DNA from: Argopecten irradians
Lineage: Eukaryota; Mollusca; Bivalvia; Pectinida; Pectinidae
DNA: 64,000 nt
Reading direction: 5' to 3'
Assembly (NCBI RefSeq): GCF_041381155.1
Contig: NC_091140.1
Span: forward strand, 19,806,864-19,870,863
Shown: in pieces, positions 25,930-38,482 of the stretch
Numbering within the stretch: the first letter of the stretch is position 1
How the letters are laid out: each line of letters starts with the position of its first letter
Program-made: the position numbers and the translations under genes
The notes under the pieces: model-generated
The model's database searches: none
Told to the model about the DNA's origin: nothing
Seen by the model: the letters and a program-made list of their open reading frames with translations, nothing else

Positions 25930-28900
25930 TAGACAAGATTTAACAAGTTTTATCCGTTTTTTTCCAATCAGTATTAAATTTCTCTAAGTAAAATTGACCT
26001 TTTCCATAGGCTATATATTTCTGCAAAGTATGGTAATGTTTAATGGAATTTACTAATCTCATAATATTAAGTGAATTTTGTAAGCATCTACTTTTATAAA
26101 TGTATTGCTATATATATTATCAATTCTGTAATATATTCCAATATCATGGTTGAATATACCGAACATCATTGTTTCTTTATTAATAGCAAAAGGTATAAAA
26201 AAAATGTCAATTAGTTTTTCAAAATCAGTTACAAAATTCTGTACTTCAGTACACTCCCACAAGAGATGGGTAATGTTGTCTCCCTTTCTGCAAAGCAAAG
26301 CATACATTACGGATTATTAGATAGCCCTATTTTAAAAAGATAAGAATTTGTTGTTAGAATATGGTGTGAAATTCTAAATTGTAACCATTGCATTTTAATA
26401 CTGTTTGTGACCCGAAGAGGTACATTATATAATTTCTTTCATATATCCTGGTTTTAATCAAACATTTCCCCCCACTTGATTTGGCCAGTAATGGTAGTTT
26501 CATTTTGAATAAAAATTTTATAAAAATCTTGAGATACACACGTCTTTTTCAGTATGATTTCAAGATTTAAAGGTATTGTTGGAAAAACAACTCCTTAAAC
26601 TGGTAAAAGAGATGTATTGAGATAACTTTTAATACCTAATATTAATCCATGGTATTCGACAAAATTACAAATATTGCTATGAGTGTCACACAATTCAAAA
26701 AAAAATAATAATAATAAAAATTCCACTAGTGATATCTTTCGTTAAGTCCTGTATACATATTATTCCTTTCTTTAAAAAAAGGGGTAAAAAACAGATTTAT
26801 TTCCAATTTTGATATTTTCATTATACCATTTTGGAAATTTTTACAAAGCGGTTTTATAATTAATATTTTTGAAAGATTTCAACCTTTAATTGTACCATGA
26901 TTTAAACTCATCTATCCAGAAAGCATTTTTTATCCTTTTCGTTACTATATTCAAGTGGTCACTACCGCAATTGGCCAAAAAAGAAAATTTACCTTTGTTT
27001 TTAGAATCACACTCCATACACTTTCTGTACTATAAAGTCTCCTTATCCAAGTAATTTTCAAAGCATTGATATATGCTAAGTTAACCATTTTTAGGCTATC
27101 ATCCAAATATCCCCTGGTAATTATATCTCTCTTAATCTTATCCTTGTTACTATTCCAGAAAAAAATTGAAAAGAATTGAGTTCAACTGTTTGATAAAACT
27201 ATCACAGGATTGGGTAAAGAAATAAAAAGGTGACTCAACTGAGAAATTAAAAGAGAATTAATGTGATTCTACCAAGAGGTGTGAGATATTTCTTTTATCC
27301 CATACCTTTATTAAACTTTTAATCTTTACTAATTTTTTATCATACATGTAGTTCAATTTCGGAATTCTGTGTAGGTCAACATGAGTCAACTCAGCTGAGT
27401 TTTTCCAATATTAACTTTTAATCCCGAAATGTTTTCATAGATATTTAGTTCATCATCTGCAGCTTTCAAAGAACCTTCAGAAACATCTAGTACCAACGAC
27501 GTATCATCAGCATATTGTGAATTCAAAATTTGACAATTCTCTATGTTTATTATATGAATAGCTAAACTCTCAGCACAAATAATGAATAAATAGGGTGCAG
27601 TCGGATCGCCTTAGCGTCAGCCACGCATTAACCTAAAAATGATGATAAGTTTCCCCTTGATTGACAGCAGAAATAGCATTGCCATATAAAGTTTTGATCC
27701 ATTTTCTCATACCAAAGTTGAAATATAAATTGATTCATCAATAAATTTCCATGAAACAGAATCAAAAGCTTTTTCAAAGTCTAGAGTAAGTAACATTCCA
27801 GGTATGACATTTTATTCTGCATAATGCATAATATCATATACAAGCCTGGTGTTTTCTCCCAAGTATCGCCCTGATATAAAACCTGTTGAATCAGAATTAA
27901 TTATTTTACTCAGAACTTCCTTTATCCTACTTGCAATTGACCCAGAAGCAATTTTATATACCGTATTTAAAAGAGAAATAGGCCGCCAGTTTTTAATGAA
28001 CTATCTATTTGCTTTTGTGATACAAGTGATGATTCCCTGACTCTGAGTAACTGAAAGTTGTCTATGTCAAAAGCCATAATTGATTAACCTTACTACAAAA
28101 ATACCTAACTGCTTCCAAAAACATTTTTATAAAAATTCAGGTGTGTAACCATCAGAGCCAGGGTTTTTGTCTTTTTTTCATTTTTTAAGTGTAGCAATTG
28201 CTTCATTTAAAGTTATTAATCCTTCTAGACTTGAAAATTCTATATTATTTAATTTGGGGACACTAAAATCTTTCAAAAACACATTTAAATCAACCTCTTC
28301 AATATATTTTCCCACAGCGTATAATTGTTTAAAAAATGATTCAACTTCATGCAAAATTTCAGATTGATTTGTAATAAATTCCCCATTCAAAAAATTGTTG
28401 GTTTTTTCCCTTCCTCTAATCATAAGGCTTTTGCTCTAATCATACTTCCTTTTGTTTTCTCTAATCTGATATTTTGCAGCTCATTTTTTTTTCTAATACA
28501 TTCTTCACAGTCAACCATATTGTTATTTTCCAATTCTTGAATTTCAATTTTTGAATTGTTTTTCCTAAGTTAATTTGTTTTTTCTTGTAAGATGAGTAGG
28601 ACATAAACCTGCCCTTAATTTCCATTAATACTGTTTTCAAAAATAGTTGGTCACTTATAATAAACTGCAAGTCTTCATTTGGAATATTTGACATATTATT
28701 TATGTTTTAAATTGGTAGACAATATTGAGATATAACAGAAAGAATAATATCATTTACTAAATTTAGATATTCCTGGTAGTGTAACAAAGAACTATACAAA
28801 GTACTCTACCTTTTTTTGAATCGTTAAATTTTAACGTAATTTTAGGTAAAGAATGGTCAGATCTATAACCAGGTTCAATTGAAGTATCTAAAACACTTGA

Positions 28901-29690
28901 TAATAAATTCTGTGACACAAGAAAAAAATCTGATCTCGATTGTTTTAGAGGGTTGTGTTTTCGCCAAGTGTAACGCCTTCCATGAGTATGTTGTTGTCTA
29001 AACACATGAACCAAATCTAAAGTTTCTATTAAATCTAGAATCTTTTCCCTAGCTTTTGAATTGTCAATATTTTTATAACTTTAATCGTACTCTACTTCTG
29101 GGTTAAAAACGAGGTTAAAATCACCACAGATTACATACTTGTCATTTCCTAACTCAATAAAAGTTTCCTCAATTATATTAAAATAAGATGAATTATCATA
29201 ATTTGAACCATAAATTGTTATCAATGTAATTTTCTCACCTTCAATCTCTTAATCTAATGCTAAAAAGTTACCTGAATTGTCTTTCGTTTCTTTGAAAACT
29301 TTGAATTCGAAATTATTATTAATCAATATGGCAGTGCCTCTCGAGTTTGATTCAAACGAATTAAAATAACACTTGGAACCCCATTTACAACGTATAAATT
29401 TTTCGATATCAGTAGTAAAGTGTGTGTCATGTAAACAATACATGTACATACAATAGGGTTTTTTTTTCTTTTAGATATGACAAAACATCTTTACGCTTAA
29501 GTTTATCTGCTAAACTCTGACAATTTGCCGATAGTACGCTAATACCTTCCATTAACATAATTGTAATAAAACCCAATCGCATTCCAAAAGTATTCCCATA
29601 GTATAAAAATGGCATCCATCGTACGTACTGTACCACATGCAGACAACACCGGATGTCAAAATACAATATCATTCTCAGTTAAACGTTTGA
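25930..29690 (-). mobile_element. Decayed LINE, Tx1/L1-like
   Basis: On the minus strand the order is endonuclease, reverse transcriptase, C-terminal zinc knuckle. Endonuclease pieces lie at 29672-28763: SANCQSLADKLKRKDVLSYL, DTHFT, RGTAILINN, GDFN-like, YTWRKHNPLKQSRSDFFLVS and SDHSLP. Weak RT pieces follow at about 28.4-27.4 kb. A C-terminal part with CRKGDNITHLLWEC lies at 26307-26059. The opening words and the WECTEVQNF end resemble Tx1/L1-clade LINEs; the clade is inference. Frames break every 200-300 bp and the RT is barely readable, so it is long dead. Both ends are estimates; no target duplication was identified. Confidence 0.72.
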
Positions 29691-30100
29691 TTATGTAAAG
29701 CTAAATGTGACCCCGGTGAAGCTTTCAGGAGACAAAGATTACGTTATGGTAATAGATTACGGCAATGAGCTAAAAAGAAATAGCACAACATTAGTTACCA
29801 AATGTTTTCAAAAAACTGCATTTTTTAAGCTGAACATATGCTGTATAGTAACGTTTGTATTTCACAAAGTGTAATACATGTACTGTGTTGTACTAACATT
29901 ACTGTACTGTAACGTTATACTGCAGTGTATGGAAAACGAAAAAAAAAACAAAGGGAAAAAACATCAAGTTTTTTCACTTATAAATAATGTATGTAACCGA
30001 GTATTCAAATTAGTATTTGATATAGTATTCCATTTGTTATATCTATGATCATTCGAGCCGCTTTGAAGTGAAAATTTATGAATTGTATTTTGGTCGATCG
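29691..30100. other. Short non-coding stretch between two mobile elements
   Basis: About 400 bp with no supported gene. The true edges of the LINE on the left and the DIRS-like element on the right probably fall within it. Confidence 0.35.
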
Positions 30101-31990
30101 CTAATTTTACTAGCTGGTCCTTAGGCGGTTAGAGTTATCTGCCCTTGGCACTGCTTTCTATCTAACATGGCTGGCTAGCAAGTTCTCGGCGAGGACTTTT
30201 TTAAATGTTAGAAAATCGACAAACATCGGCGAATCATGTCTACGGCAGGCGACTACAACGTGAGAGAACGATTCAAACGTGTGATAGAGACGATTCAGAA
30301 GGCGAAAAGGATGATGAAGTTACTTTGAATCGAGTGACACCAATCGTTGAAACATCCTGTGAACAGCAGTGTTCGGGGAATTCTCAAGACGACAAAGCGG
30401 AAGCAGAATTAGAAAATGAACTATCTACACTTCAAGCACAACTTCGTAAAATGACATTGCGACGAAAAATCGAGTCGTGTAGAAAAGAAACACACAGGGA
30501 ATAATTACGTAATGAAACGGAAGTGGGGACAGCGTCAGTCAGACCACGTGGTGATGGCGTGTTTGTGAATGGAGCCGGGGGACCACCTACATGATGTCAT
30601 TAGTCAACAACGACAGGAACCCCGTGCAGCTACGGATCTCAATAACTTTTTACTACAAACGCTCAATCCCCCCCCCCCCCAAAAAAAAAAACACCGGTTA
30701 GCAAACGAGGAGGACATTGTTACTTTCACAAATACAGGTGTCAAAGTCAGTTAGAGATCAGATTAGCGTTGAACAGTGGGGCTATGGCAACTGCAAGATA
30801 CTACAGGAAATGATTGAACATAGAGATATAGACATCCAAGGTATTAATGACTTCCTCGAGTACACAAAAACTGTAAACCGTCTTTTCTCCAAATATGTGC
30901 GAGGGAGTGTACTGCTTTTTAATCGTGAGTATCGAGAGGCCCAACATAAGGAGCAGTTTCGATGGGGTACACCACAGACGGGGATCCAAGACTTCCAGCT
31001 CATACTCAAGCCTAACAACATGACGACCCAGGTCCTACAGGGAACAACGACAAAACGCGAGAACTCGTCACGTGTAACAAGAAACGTGGTCCATATACTC
31101 CAGACACTCGTCAGGTATATTGTAAATTTGATGCCGCCACATGTGACTACAAAATGTGTAAACTGGCTCATGTGTGCTCAGTTTGTTACGCTACACACAG
31201 TACCGTATAATCTCATGAGAAATCAAAAAAGTGACGTGTACCCCCACCCGGGGGTATGGTACTGTTCCTGATAGTGGTGATGACAAAAGTACCAGTGTAC
31301 AAAGTGTTAATAAAGACAATTGTTTAAACATTGAGTCCTGGCAAGCCCTCCTCCCTAAAGATGATGTTGAATATAGAGACTTCATATTGGAAGGTGTGGC
31401 CAACGGTTTCCACATAATAGATTCTAATATGGTGGATCAGGTTCGACCAGCAGAAGAAGAAAATTATAATTCGTGTAAACAACACTCAAAATTAGTTCAA
31501 AAACATATCAAATGTAAAATATCAAATAATGATTTTGTAATTACTGAGAAAAAACCGGTCATTATTAGTGTTCTACGGGCTATACCAAAATCCAAGACTA
31601 AAGTTAGACTAATTCACAATGCTAGTCGCCCTATAGACAAATGTGTAAAATGTTGTTACCAGTGACTGTTCGTGCTCTTATATGGACTTGCGCGAAGCAG
31701 CCAAGCACAAAACACCTGGATGCTATCTTGCAAAAATTTATTTGAGCTCAGCTTATAGACCAGTTAAAATCCATCCGTCTAATTAAAAAGCCACTGGTTT
31801 GAAATATATTTCTGATGGCGATACATCCCCCACTTTTATGTATGATACTAAGCTCCCTTTTGGAGCATCAAAATGTCCTAATATTTTTCAAACCCTGACT
31901 AGTGCCGTTTGTAGAATGCTGAAATGTAAATATGTTTTTTAGCAAAAGCATATTAAGAAGATTTTTAAAGATGATAAATCACAGTCATGA
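30100..31990 (+). mobile_element. DIRS-like (tyrosine-recombinase) retroelement fossil, front half
   Basis: The front part is gag-like: an acidic, Glu-rich coiled stretch near 30.2-30.5 kb and a Cys/His knuckle of the CKFD...CKLAHVCSVC type near 31.1-31.2 kb. The start of a DIRS-type reverse transcriptase follows (AIPKSKTKVRLIHNASRPI near 31.57-31.64 kb, then a TKLPFGASKCPNIF-like stretch near 31.85 kb). RNase H and recombinase parts are not seen. The element is broken, with several breaks, and looks old. Edges are approximate, and I found no terminal repeats. Confidence 0.62.
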
Positions 31991-32249
31991 GTAACTGTTG
32001 GGTTAAATAGCTTTCGTTGATGTCTAGACAACATGTTACGCGACACGACGACAGGTCCCGGCTAGGCCACATGTAGACATGGGCTACATGTATTTCAAGG
32101 GTACAACTAATTATTTAAATTTAACTATTCCATTATTATATCACAGTATGGGATTTGCAAATTATTCAGTCTAGATAAAATAAATGATTATTCTAATTAC
32201 TGGTTTATGTAAATAATGAATGTACTTGCAATATTTCCAACATAGGACA

Positions 32250-32359
32250 TTTTTATTTTGCTATAATTAATATCGAGGTGCTATCGTATGTACGATAAGA
32301 TGAGATGAGGAGGTTTTGCCGAGTCATCTCGTCTTTCCGTGTCGATACCAAAATAAAAC
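32250..32359. repeat. Foldback repeat
   Basis: The outer arms TTTTATTTTG...TATCGA and TCGATACCAAAATAAAA are complementary with a small bulge. Inside, AGATGAGATGA and TCATCTCGTCT form a second imperfect stem around GGAGGTTTTGCC. It has the look of a short MITE. Confidence 0.5.
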
Positions 32360-33479
32360 TGGTATTGTAAGATAGTGACCGTGTATTCTGCTTATCCTGC
32401 AACTTTTTCATTAAACATACAGAAGATGGTATTCAAAACGACAGCAAATTGCCTGTTATTTACACGATTTTGCTCAAAGCGAAACGCTTCTTTGATGGTT
32501 AATAAAAGACCCAATAAGTGTGCACTCCTTTTTACTACCGTAGGAAATATGTAAGCGACGTCATTCCGGTGATTGTGACGTCACTGTTTGGCGGGACTGA
32601 CTGCCGTTTCATTCAGTCATACTAAAAGTGACGTAACTGGAATGTTCGGGATCAAGTCATCAAATTAAGAAATTGAATCAAACGAAAGACATTAAACATC
32701 TATTTACTGACATCGCAATATTTTCCTATTGCAACCATTACAGGGAATTCTTATTATCTGGTATCTGTTCTGTGCCCGACTAATGTCGATATTAAAGCTG
32801 AAAATGCATTGTTCCTTGACATTGTTCCGCTTCTTTTGTTGACTTTAAATTAGTAAAATGAACTTAACCCGCGAAGGTCGTCAGAACGCTTGTTTTCAAC
32901 GGGAATAAACACCGTGGTGATAAAGACCTTCCAGGTATGGCAACAGTTGTCGTCTGATTGATGGTTGTGTCGGTCGAAAATGATGACAAGGAGTAGGGCT
33001 GGAGTTTGTTGACGGCTTATTTATTCAAGCTGAAGTGGTATACAAGAGTTCTCTCCCCCTCTCTAACATATGGCCTTAGAGGAGGCGTTGACGTAGGCAG
33101 ATGTTAAGTGTGACATAGGCAGATATTAAGTGTGTGTGTGTGATGCGGAAGTACCCATTCAAGTCTCAAACCTCAGTCTCAGTCTAATTTCAGTCTCGTC
33201 TGATTTCCGTCTGACTGGGGCCTTTTGCGGCCCTATATTTATAATGATTGGGTACGTGACTGGTGCACGTGCCGTTGGGACAATGCTTGCCCCAAAGGTT
33301 ACCCAGCTCATCATAAACTGTCAAAATTTATTAATTTTAATTCAGAATACAGCCTTACCGGCGCCTGATGCAGGCTTAACATAATAGACATGTTTTGATT
33401 TTCTGACTGGACTTGGTTGAGACTGGACAGAACCGTCTGTAATATGCATATTTTGCACAAACTATACTGCGCAGTTAAA

Positions 33480-33700
33480 CAGGTGTGTGGACTACGTGAT
33501 GTCCTGTCATTCCTTCCAGAACATTCCACGCAGTCCCTACCATACCCATACCTATTCGGTAACAATTAACTAATAAGTTGGTCACCTAGTTTAACAAGTG
33601 CATAGACCGTTCGATGTCCTGTCATGCTTTCCAGAACATCCAACGTAGTCGCTACTGAGTAGCTAGGTGCCGTAACAAAATACTGATATTTCGGTCACCT
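33480..33700. repeat. Tandem pair, 115-bp period
   Basis: GATGTCCTGTCAT, CCAGAACAT and GGTCACCTAGTTT occur in the same order twice, with starts at 33498 and 33613. The two copies are diverged, so this is an old local duplication. Confidence 0.6.
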
Positions 33701-34436
33701 AGTTTGGCCATGCCTTAAAACAACAACCTAACTCTTGCTACAAGCATGGGTAAACAATTCCTTGTTACTGACCTTTAAATATACTACACATCGGTACTAG
33801 GTGTAAGCAACATTATATACACCACAATAATGCACTATGAAATTAAACACAGCCTATTAAATATATACATGGTTGTTATTAAACAACTAATACTTGTACT
33901 CTAATAAAAAAACACTTCAGTTTAACTCAGCACCGCGGTCCACAATTATACATGATTTACATGACAACTTCTGTCAAGGTTCAACAGGTACCCCACTTCC
34001 TGTTTACCTAGCGGGAATATTCAAATATCTATCATTAATTATATTCATGGGGACTTAAGCAAGACTACAAGCCTGCCTAACGCTATACTCTACCTCTATT
34101 ACAATCGCCCATTTCTTCAAACCAGACAATATGTAAGGCATTTCTCAAAATGGCTTACATATTTCTTAACGCAAAGTATCAAGCATTATTAACATTTCAA
34201 TTTACCACCGCCTCTTTTAAATTAATTTTCCGAAATCGCAATTAAAGGCCATTTCATTCGTTTCTCCTTTCAACCTTCTTTCATTCGCATCCGTCATGCA
34301 GTATATCTTTAACTATAGCGAAGTAATTCTATTAAACGTTACAACTCTTCACCTTAATGTACAATATGCACATACACATCTTGTAATTATCTTGGAGTTA
34401 TACTTTAAACCTCTCTTTAATATATTCATGCAATAT

Positions 34437-35368
34437 ACATGTATTTCCAATCATGCACTAGGAGAATTTTACATCAGGCATGACTACTTTCTCCAAGGTA
34501 GTACTGCCTGGAGAAAAATTGCAAAAAATACAGGTGTTGAATAAAACACATTTCAATTGTTGGTTTTTTATGTCACGGTTTCGCTTTTAATTACATTTTT
34601 AAAAGTTTGCGTAATAGTATACCCAGTACAACATTCACTGCTGGTTTCACCAGCGTAAAGTGAATTACATGTCTGATCACCTCGGTCAAAAGCTTCTTAT
34701 GCTTTGGTCAATATTAGCGTGGAATAATTGAACAGACACCACGAAAAGTATAAATTGTCTCGTTGAAGGTCCCATATTGCAAGCAAAAGTTTATCCATGG
34801 AGCAATCAAGCAAAGTACACGTCTTAAAATACAGGATCTTGAATAATAAGATAGTCTAGAATTTTGTAAAACCTTGGAGAGCAAAAATTAAAACTTCATG
34901 ACGAGTCTATTGGTTGTATTTTGGATCAACATTGCTCCTTGCATAAACGAACTTGGCTTGATGAAGTTGAATCATCTTTCCACATTAGCCTATTCAGCTC
35001 TTTGCCTTTGCCTACGTATACGTGCCCTAAGTCTACACCAATGGTGTAATAGCTTAACTGAATTCTTGCTTCTATCATTAATTTACCGTGCATGTGGCGC
35101 AATAGTGTCAGTCACAGGCATTTTTGGCTTTCCGATTGGGCGCCATAGATTGTGGATTGGGAACCCGAATAGGTCAGGGGTCATAAAATTGTCATTCGTC
35201 TCTTGTAAGATAGTATTATGCTTTTTTTAAAAAGATTTAAATGCCATTAAGGGTAAAGTCCATCACAAGTCATAAACTGTTTAGCTGTAACAGCTAAACG
35301 ACGATGTATGGTTTGTGCAATTTTCAACCCCAAAATCTGTCAAATTTTCAAAACTGTTATTTAGTGAT
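34437..35368 (+). repeat. Duplicated segment, derived copy
   Basis: Diverged direct copy of 24421-25486, about 10 kb downstream. It starts inside the last exon of gene C (TTTCCAATCATGCACTAGG) and ends near TTATTTAGTGATT. It carries pseudogene copy D and ends about 120 bp before the element with long inverted ends. Confidence 0.8.
34449..34544 (+). pseudogene. Copy D, broken tail of the cysteine-rich gene
   Basis: It encodes SNHALGEFYIRHDYF, identical to gene C, then departs. A one-base deletion after the codons for LQG shifts the frame, so the three final cysteines of gene C are replaced by non-Cys residues. A later length change restores the GVE-stop end. No upstream exons are present. An open frame from 34296 runs into it but starts in unrelated sequence. 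It arose by segmental duplication, since downstream non-coding DNA was copied too, and not by retroposition. Confidence 0.75.
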
Positions 35369-35490
35369 TAAAATATTGAATTGCAAATACCGAGTTAATC
35401 CATGATACAACATAGATAATGGTTGTGTAGCATTGCTACTGCAAATCCTAAGGTTACCATCCTAAATATGCATAAGTTATGAAAATATGA

Positions 35491-38482
35491 AAAGGACCTC
35501 TTTCACGAACAATGGAAATTTGCCCACGAACCAATTTTAATGAAATTAAATGTTACATGTAGCAACATAAATGTAAACCCTTGAAATACGTTTAAAAATT
35601 CAAAAGGTCCCAGGGGCCTGTGCTATGGCCAAATTAATGTTGCCCAGTAGAGGTGTATGACAGGGTTCCCTTTTTGATCCAAAATGGTATCAAAATAACG
35701 TTTTATGTCATAAAACTGTATTATTTTCTGAAGAGTATAAATAATTACATATAATGATCACAAATATGTGGGCAAAATGTGACAAATAAAATTTTGGCTA
35801 CATTTTAAAGACAGAAAATATGGGAATTTTGGGTGTTATTTTCGGCCATGTCAATTATTAACAAGGGTGGTTCACCCACTTCCAGTTTGAGTGCACCAAA
35901 GATATTTTCTAAAAAGTTGGCCAGTTACATGAAGTAAATATTGTGAAAATTTCAGAAAAATTGTGGACCGGTAAATTTGTCGTTTAAAAGTTATAATATA
36001 GCAAGGTCTATTTTAGTAACGTTACATAATGCTATGAATATGCTTATTTTGGATCATTAATCACGAATCTAACGGTGTCAACATTAATGTATAATCCAAT
36101 ACTCATCTGTAACGCTTGATATGATTTCAAATTGATTTATTTAGTGATACTTTGTAGAAAAATTAAGTTTTACATAACCAAAATTACAAAACATTTGGGT
36201 GTTTTATGACCACAATAAGCTGTTTAGCATTTGAAGTAGCTTCACTAATACGTCCTGTTCTAATGATTTATTTTGTAATTATAGAGCATATTTACAGTGA
36301 AGAGAGTGATTAAAATGGGATTCTGTAGCTGTGTTGTTTGAGAGGGAAGAGTTACCAGGTTACATGGGTCATGTTACAAACCTACAGTAGTTCAATTATT
36401 TGCAGGGCTAACACTTCTGATTAACATTTATGTTGATTCATGCTAACAAATGTAAATCTCATCACTTTTACATATTATATTGTTTTAGATTTTAAGTTTA
36501 ATTTGGTCGGGAAACTCATTTATGTATCATTTCAGATTTAGATACATTAATGGCAAATACTTCTTTAATCTTGCAAAATAACTAACTGAATGTAGCAGTT
36601 TTAATAATGAAAATAGACGTTATCTATAAGTTCATCAAAACTTGATTTATCTTTATTGTCAATAATCATATTTGAATTCCATGTTAGTATTATTATATAA
36701 TTAGAAAATTAAACAGCTTTACTGAGTATTAGACACAAAAGAAAGGCTTCGATCACAGTACATGTACATGGTGTATATCCCCGTGGTAAAGAGTGTGTGG
36801 CGATGAAACCGTTTTATTCCATACTATATAAACTGACTTTGAGTTTAGAATTATATGAGTTTTATAAGTAATTCTGAAGTAATCCTTATGGACAAAAAGA
36901 TCTCTAAAAATGTTAGTTGGTGGATATGGTATTAATCGTACAGAGATAATGGAGAAACAGTCAAACAGGAAATGAGAGTGTCTGATCAAACTGGAAATCA
37001 TTTAAATGCAGTTTATTACATTATACTGTATGTTACTTAGCTTTGTGTCACGTATAAATTTATTTATTTGGATCCCCCTGACATGTTTAATTCATGTTGT
37101 GATAACCAAATTTCTTATAAAATCAAAATTCATTACCTGAAATGATAAACCTTATGCCATTTTGATTGATAGTATGATGTGTTTATGATACACAAAGCTA
37201 ATTATGAAAAATAAAACTGTGGACCTCAAAAACTTTTGACTGTTTCATTAACCATAAAAGATGCTGTTATTTTTTTAACTGAAATAAAATCTTAGTTAAC
37301 CTTTATGGAATTCATGAAAATTCTGAAGAAAATTCAAAAACTCAAAATCAAACTTCAGTTGATTGATCACAAAATATTCTGACCAATCTAAATATTAAAC
37401 TGATAAGAAATACTTAATATAGTAAAATTAATACAATTTTGAACGAAAAAAAATCATATCTCAATTTGTCTATGTTTTTTTTTTAAACAACAACTTGTAA
37501 TGGTGTGATTTGATGCCATTGCCAACACTTTGAAAGCACAATATTTTGAAAAACAACAACATTATACATAAATGTACTAATATACTGGATGTATGAAAAT
37601 TGGTAAAAACTTGATTCTCTTACATAATAATCTACTCCCAACCATTTGATTTCTAGATTTTGTTATTATTTTACTTTATATGCCTTTAAGCTGTAAATAA
37701 AAAGAAAATTTCTGAGAATGCAGTTGTAATCATCGTCTAGCTTGAAAAGTGAACGATAATGCCCTAAAAATTCCGAAATACTTTGTTATTGTGATTCAAT
37801 ATTTTGATTATTCTACAATATATAGGTTATAAAATCATATATTACTTTACATTTAATGTAACTAATATGTATTAAATAAGATTAAGAAATCAGTTTCTTT
37901 GTTTACTCAATTTTATGAATGAAAAGGGCCTGGTGCGACCACGGTGTAATACTGCTAAAAATAGACCTTGTCTCACTAAGACCTTTAAACGACAAATTTA
38001 CCGGTCCACAAGTTTTCTGAAATTTTCAAAATATTAACTTCAGGTAATGAGCCAACTTTTTAGAAAACATTTTTGGTGCACTCAAACTGGAAGTGGGTAA
38101 ATCACCATTGTTAATAATTGACATGGCCGAAAATAACACCCAAAATTTTGATATTTTCTGTCTTTAAAATGTAGCCAAAATTTTATTTGTCACATTTTGC
38201 CTACATATTTGTGATCATAATATGTAATTATTTATACTCTTCAGAAAATAATACAGTTTTATGACATAAAACATTATTTTGATACCATTTTGGATCAAAA
38301 ATGGAACCCTGTCATATACCTCTACTGGGCAACATTGATTTGGCCATCGCACAGGCCCCTGGGACCTTTTGAATTTTTTACACGTATTTCAAGGGTTTGC
38401 ATTTATGTTGCTACATATAACATTTAATTTCAATGAAATTGGTTCGTGGGCAAATTTCCATTGTTCGTGAAAGAGGTCCTTT
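35491..38482. mobile_element. 2.99 kb non-autonomous DNA transposon-like element with ~525-bp inverted ends
   Basis: The left end (35491-36015) starts AAAGGACCTCTTTCACGAAC; the right end (37955-38482) is its reverse complement, with roughly 90 percent identity by eye and small indels. The inner limits meet at AAGGTCTATTTTAG and CTAAAAATAGACCTT. The 1.9 kb interior is AT-rich with no frame over about 82 codons and no recognisable transposase. Very long inverted ends occur in Mutator-like and some other DNA transposon superfamilies; family is unassigned. The flanks show no clear target-site duplication (left AAATATGA, right CGACAGTT). An inverted duplication of ordinary DNA is possible but less likely, as the arms end abruptly. 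Confidence 0.75.

Larger units (their letters stand above)
31991..34436. other. Intergenic with small repeats, no gene seen
   Basis: Contains a foldback (32250-32359) and a tandem pair (33480-33700). Short frames such as 33130-33384 and 33311-33565 overlap each other on opposite strands and lack splice or family support. Confidence 0.4.

Noticed and set aside
34296-34448. Upstream half of the open frame running into copy D as part of a real gene
   Set aside because: It does not resemble any exon of genes A-C, and the match begins only at the duplication boundary.
36753-37001. 82-codon frame inside the long-inverted-end element as a transposase remnant
   Set aside because: No catalytic motif or similarity to a transposase is visible; chance length in AT-rich DNA.
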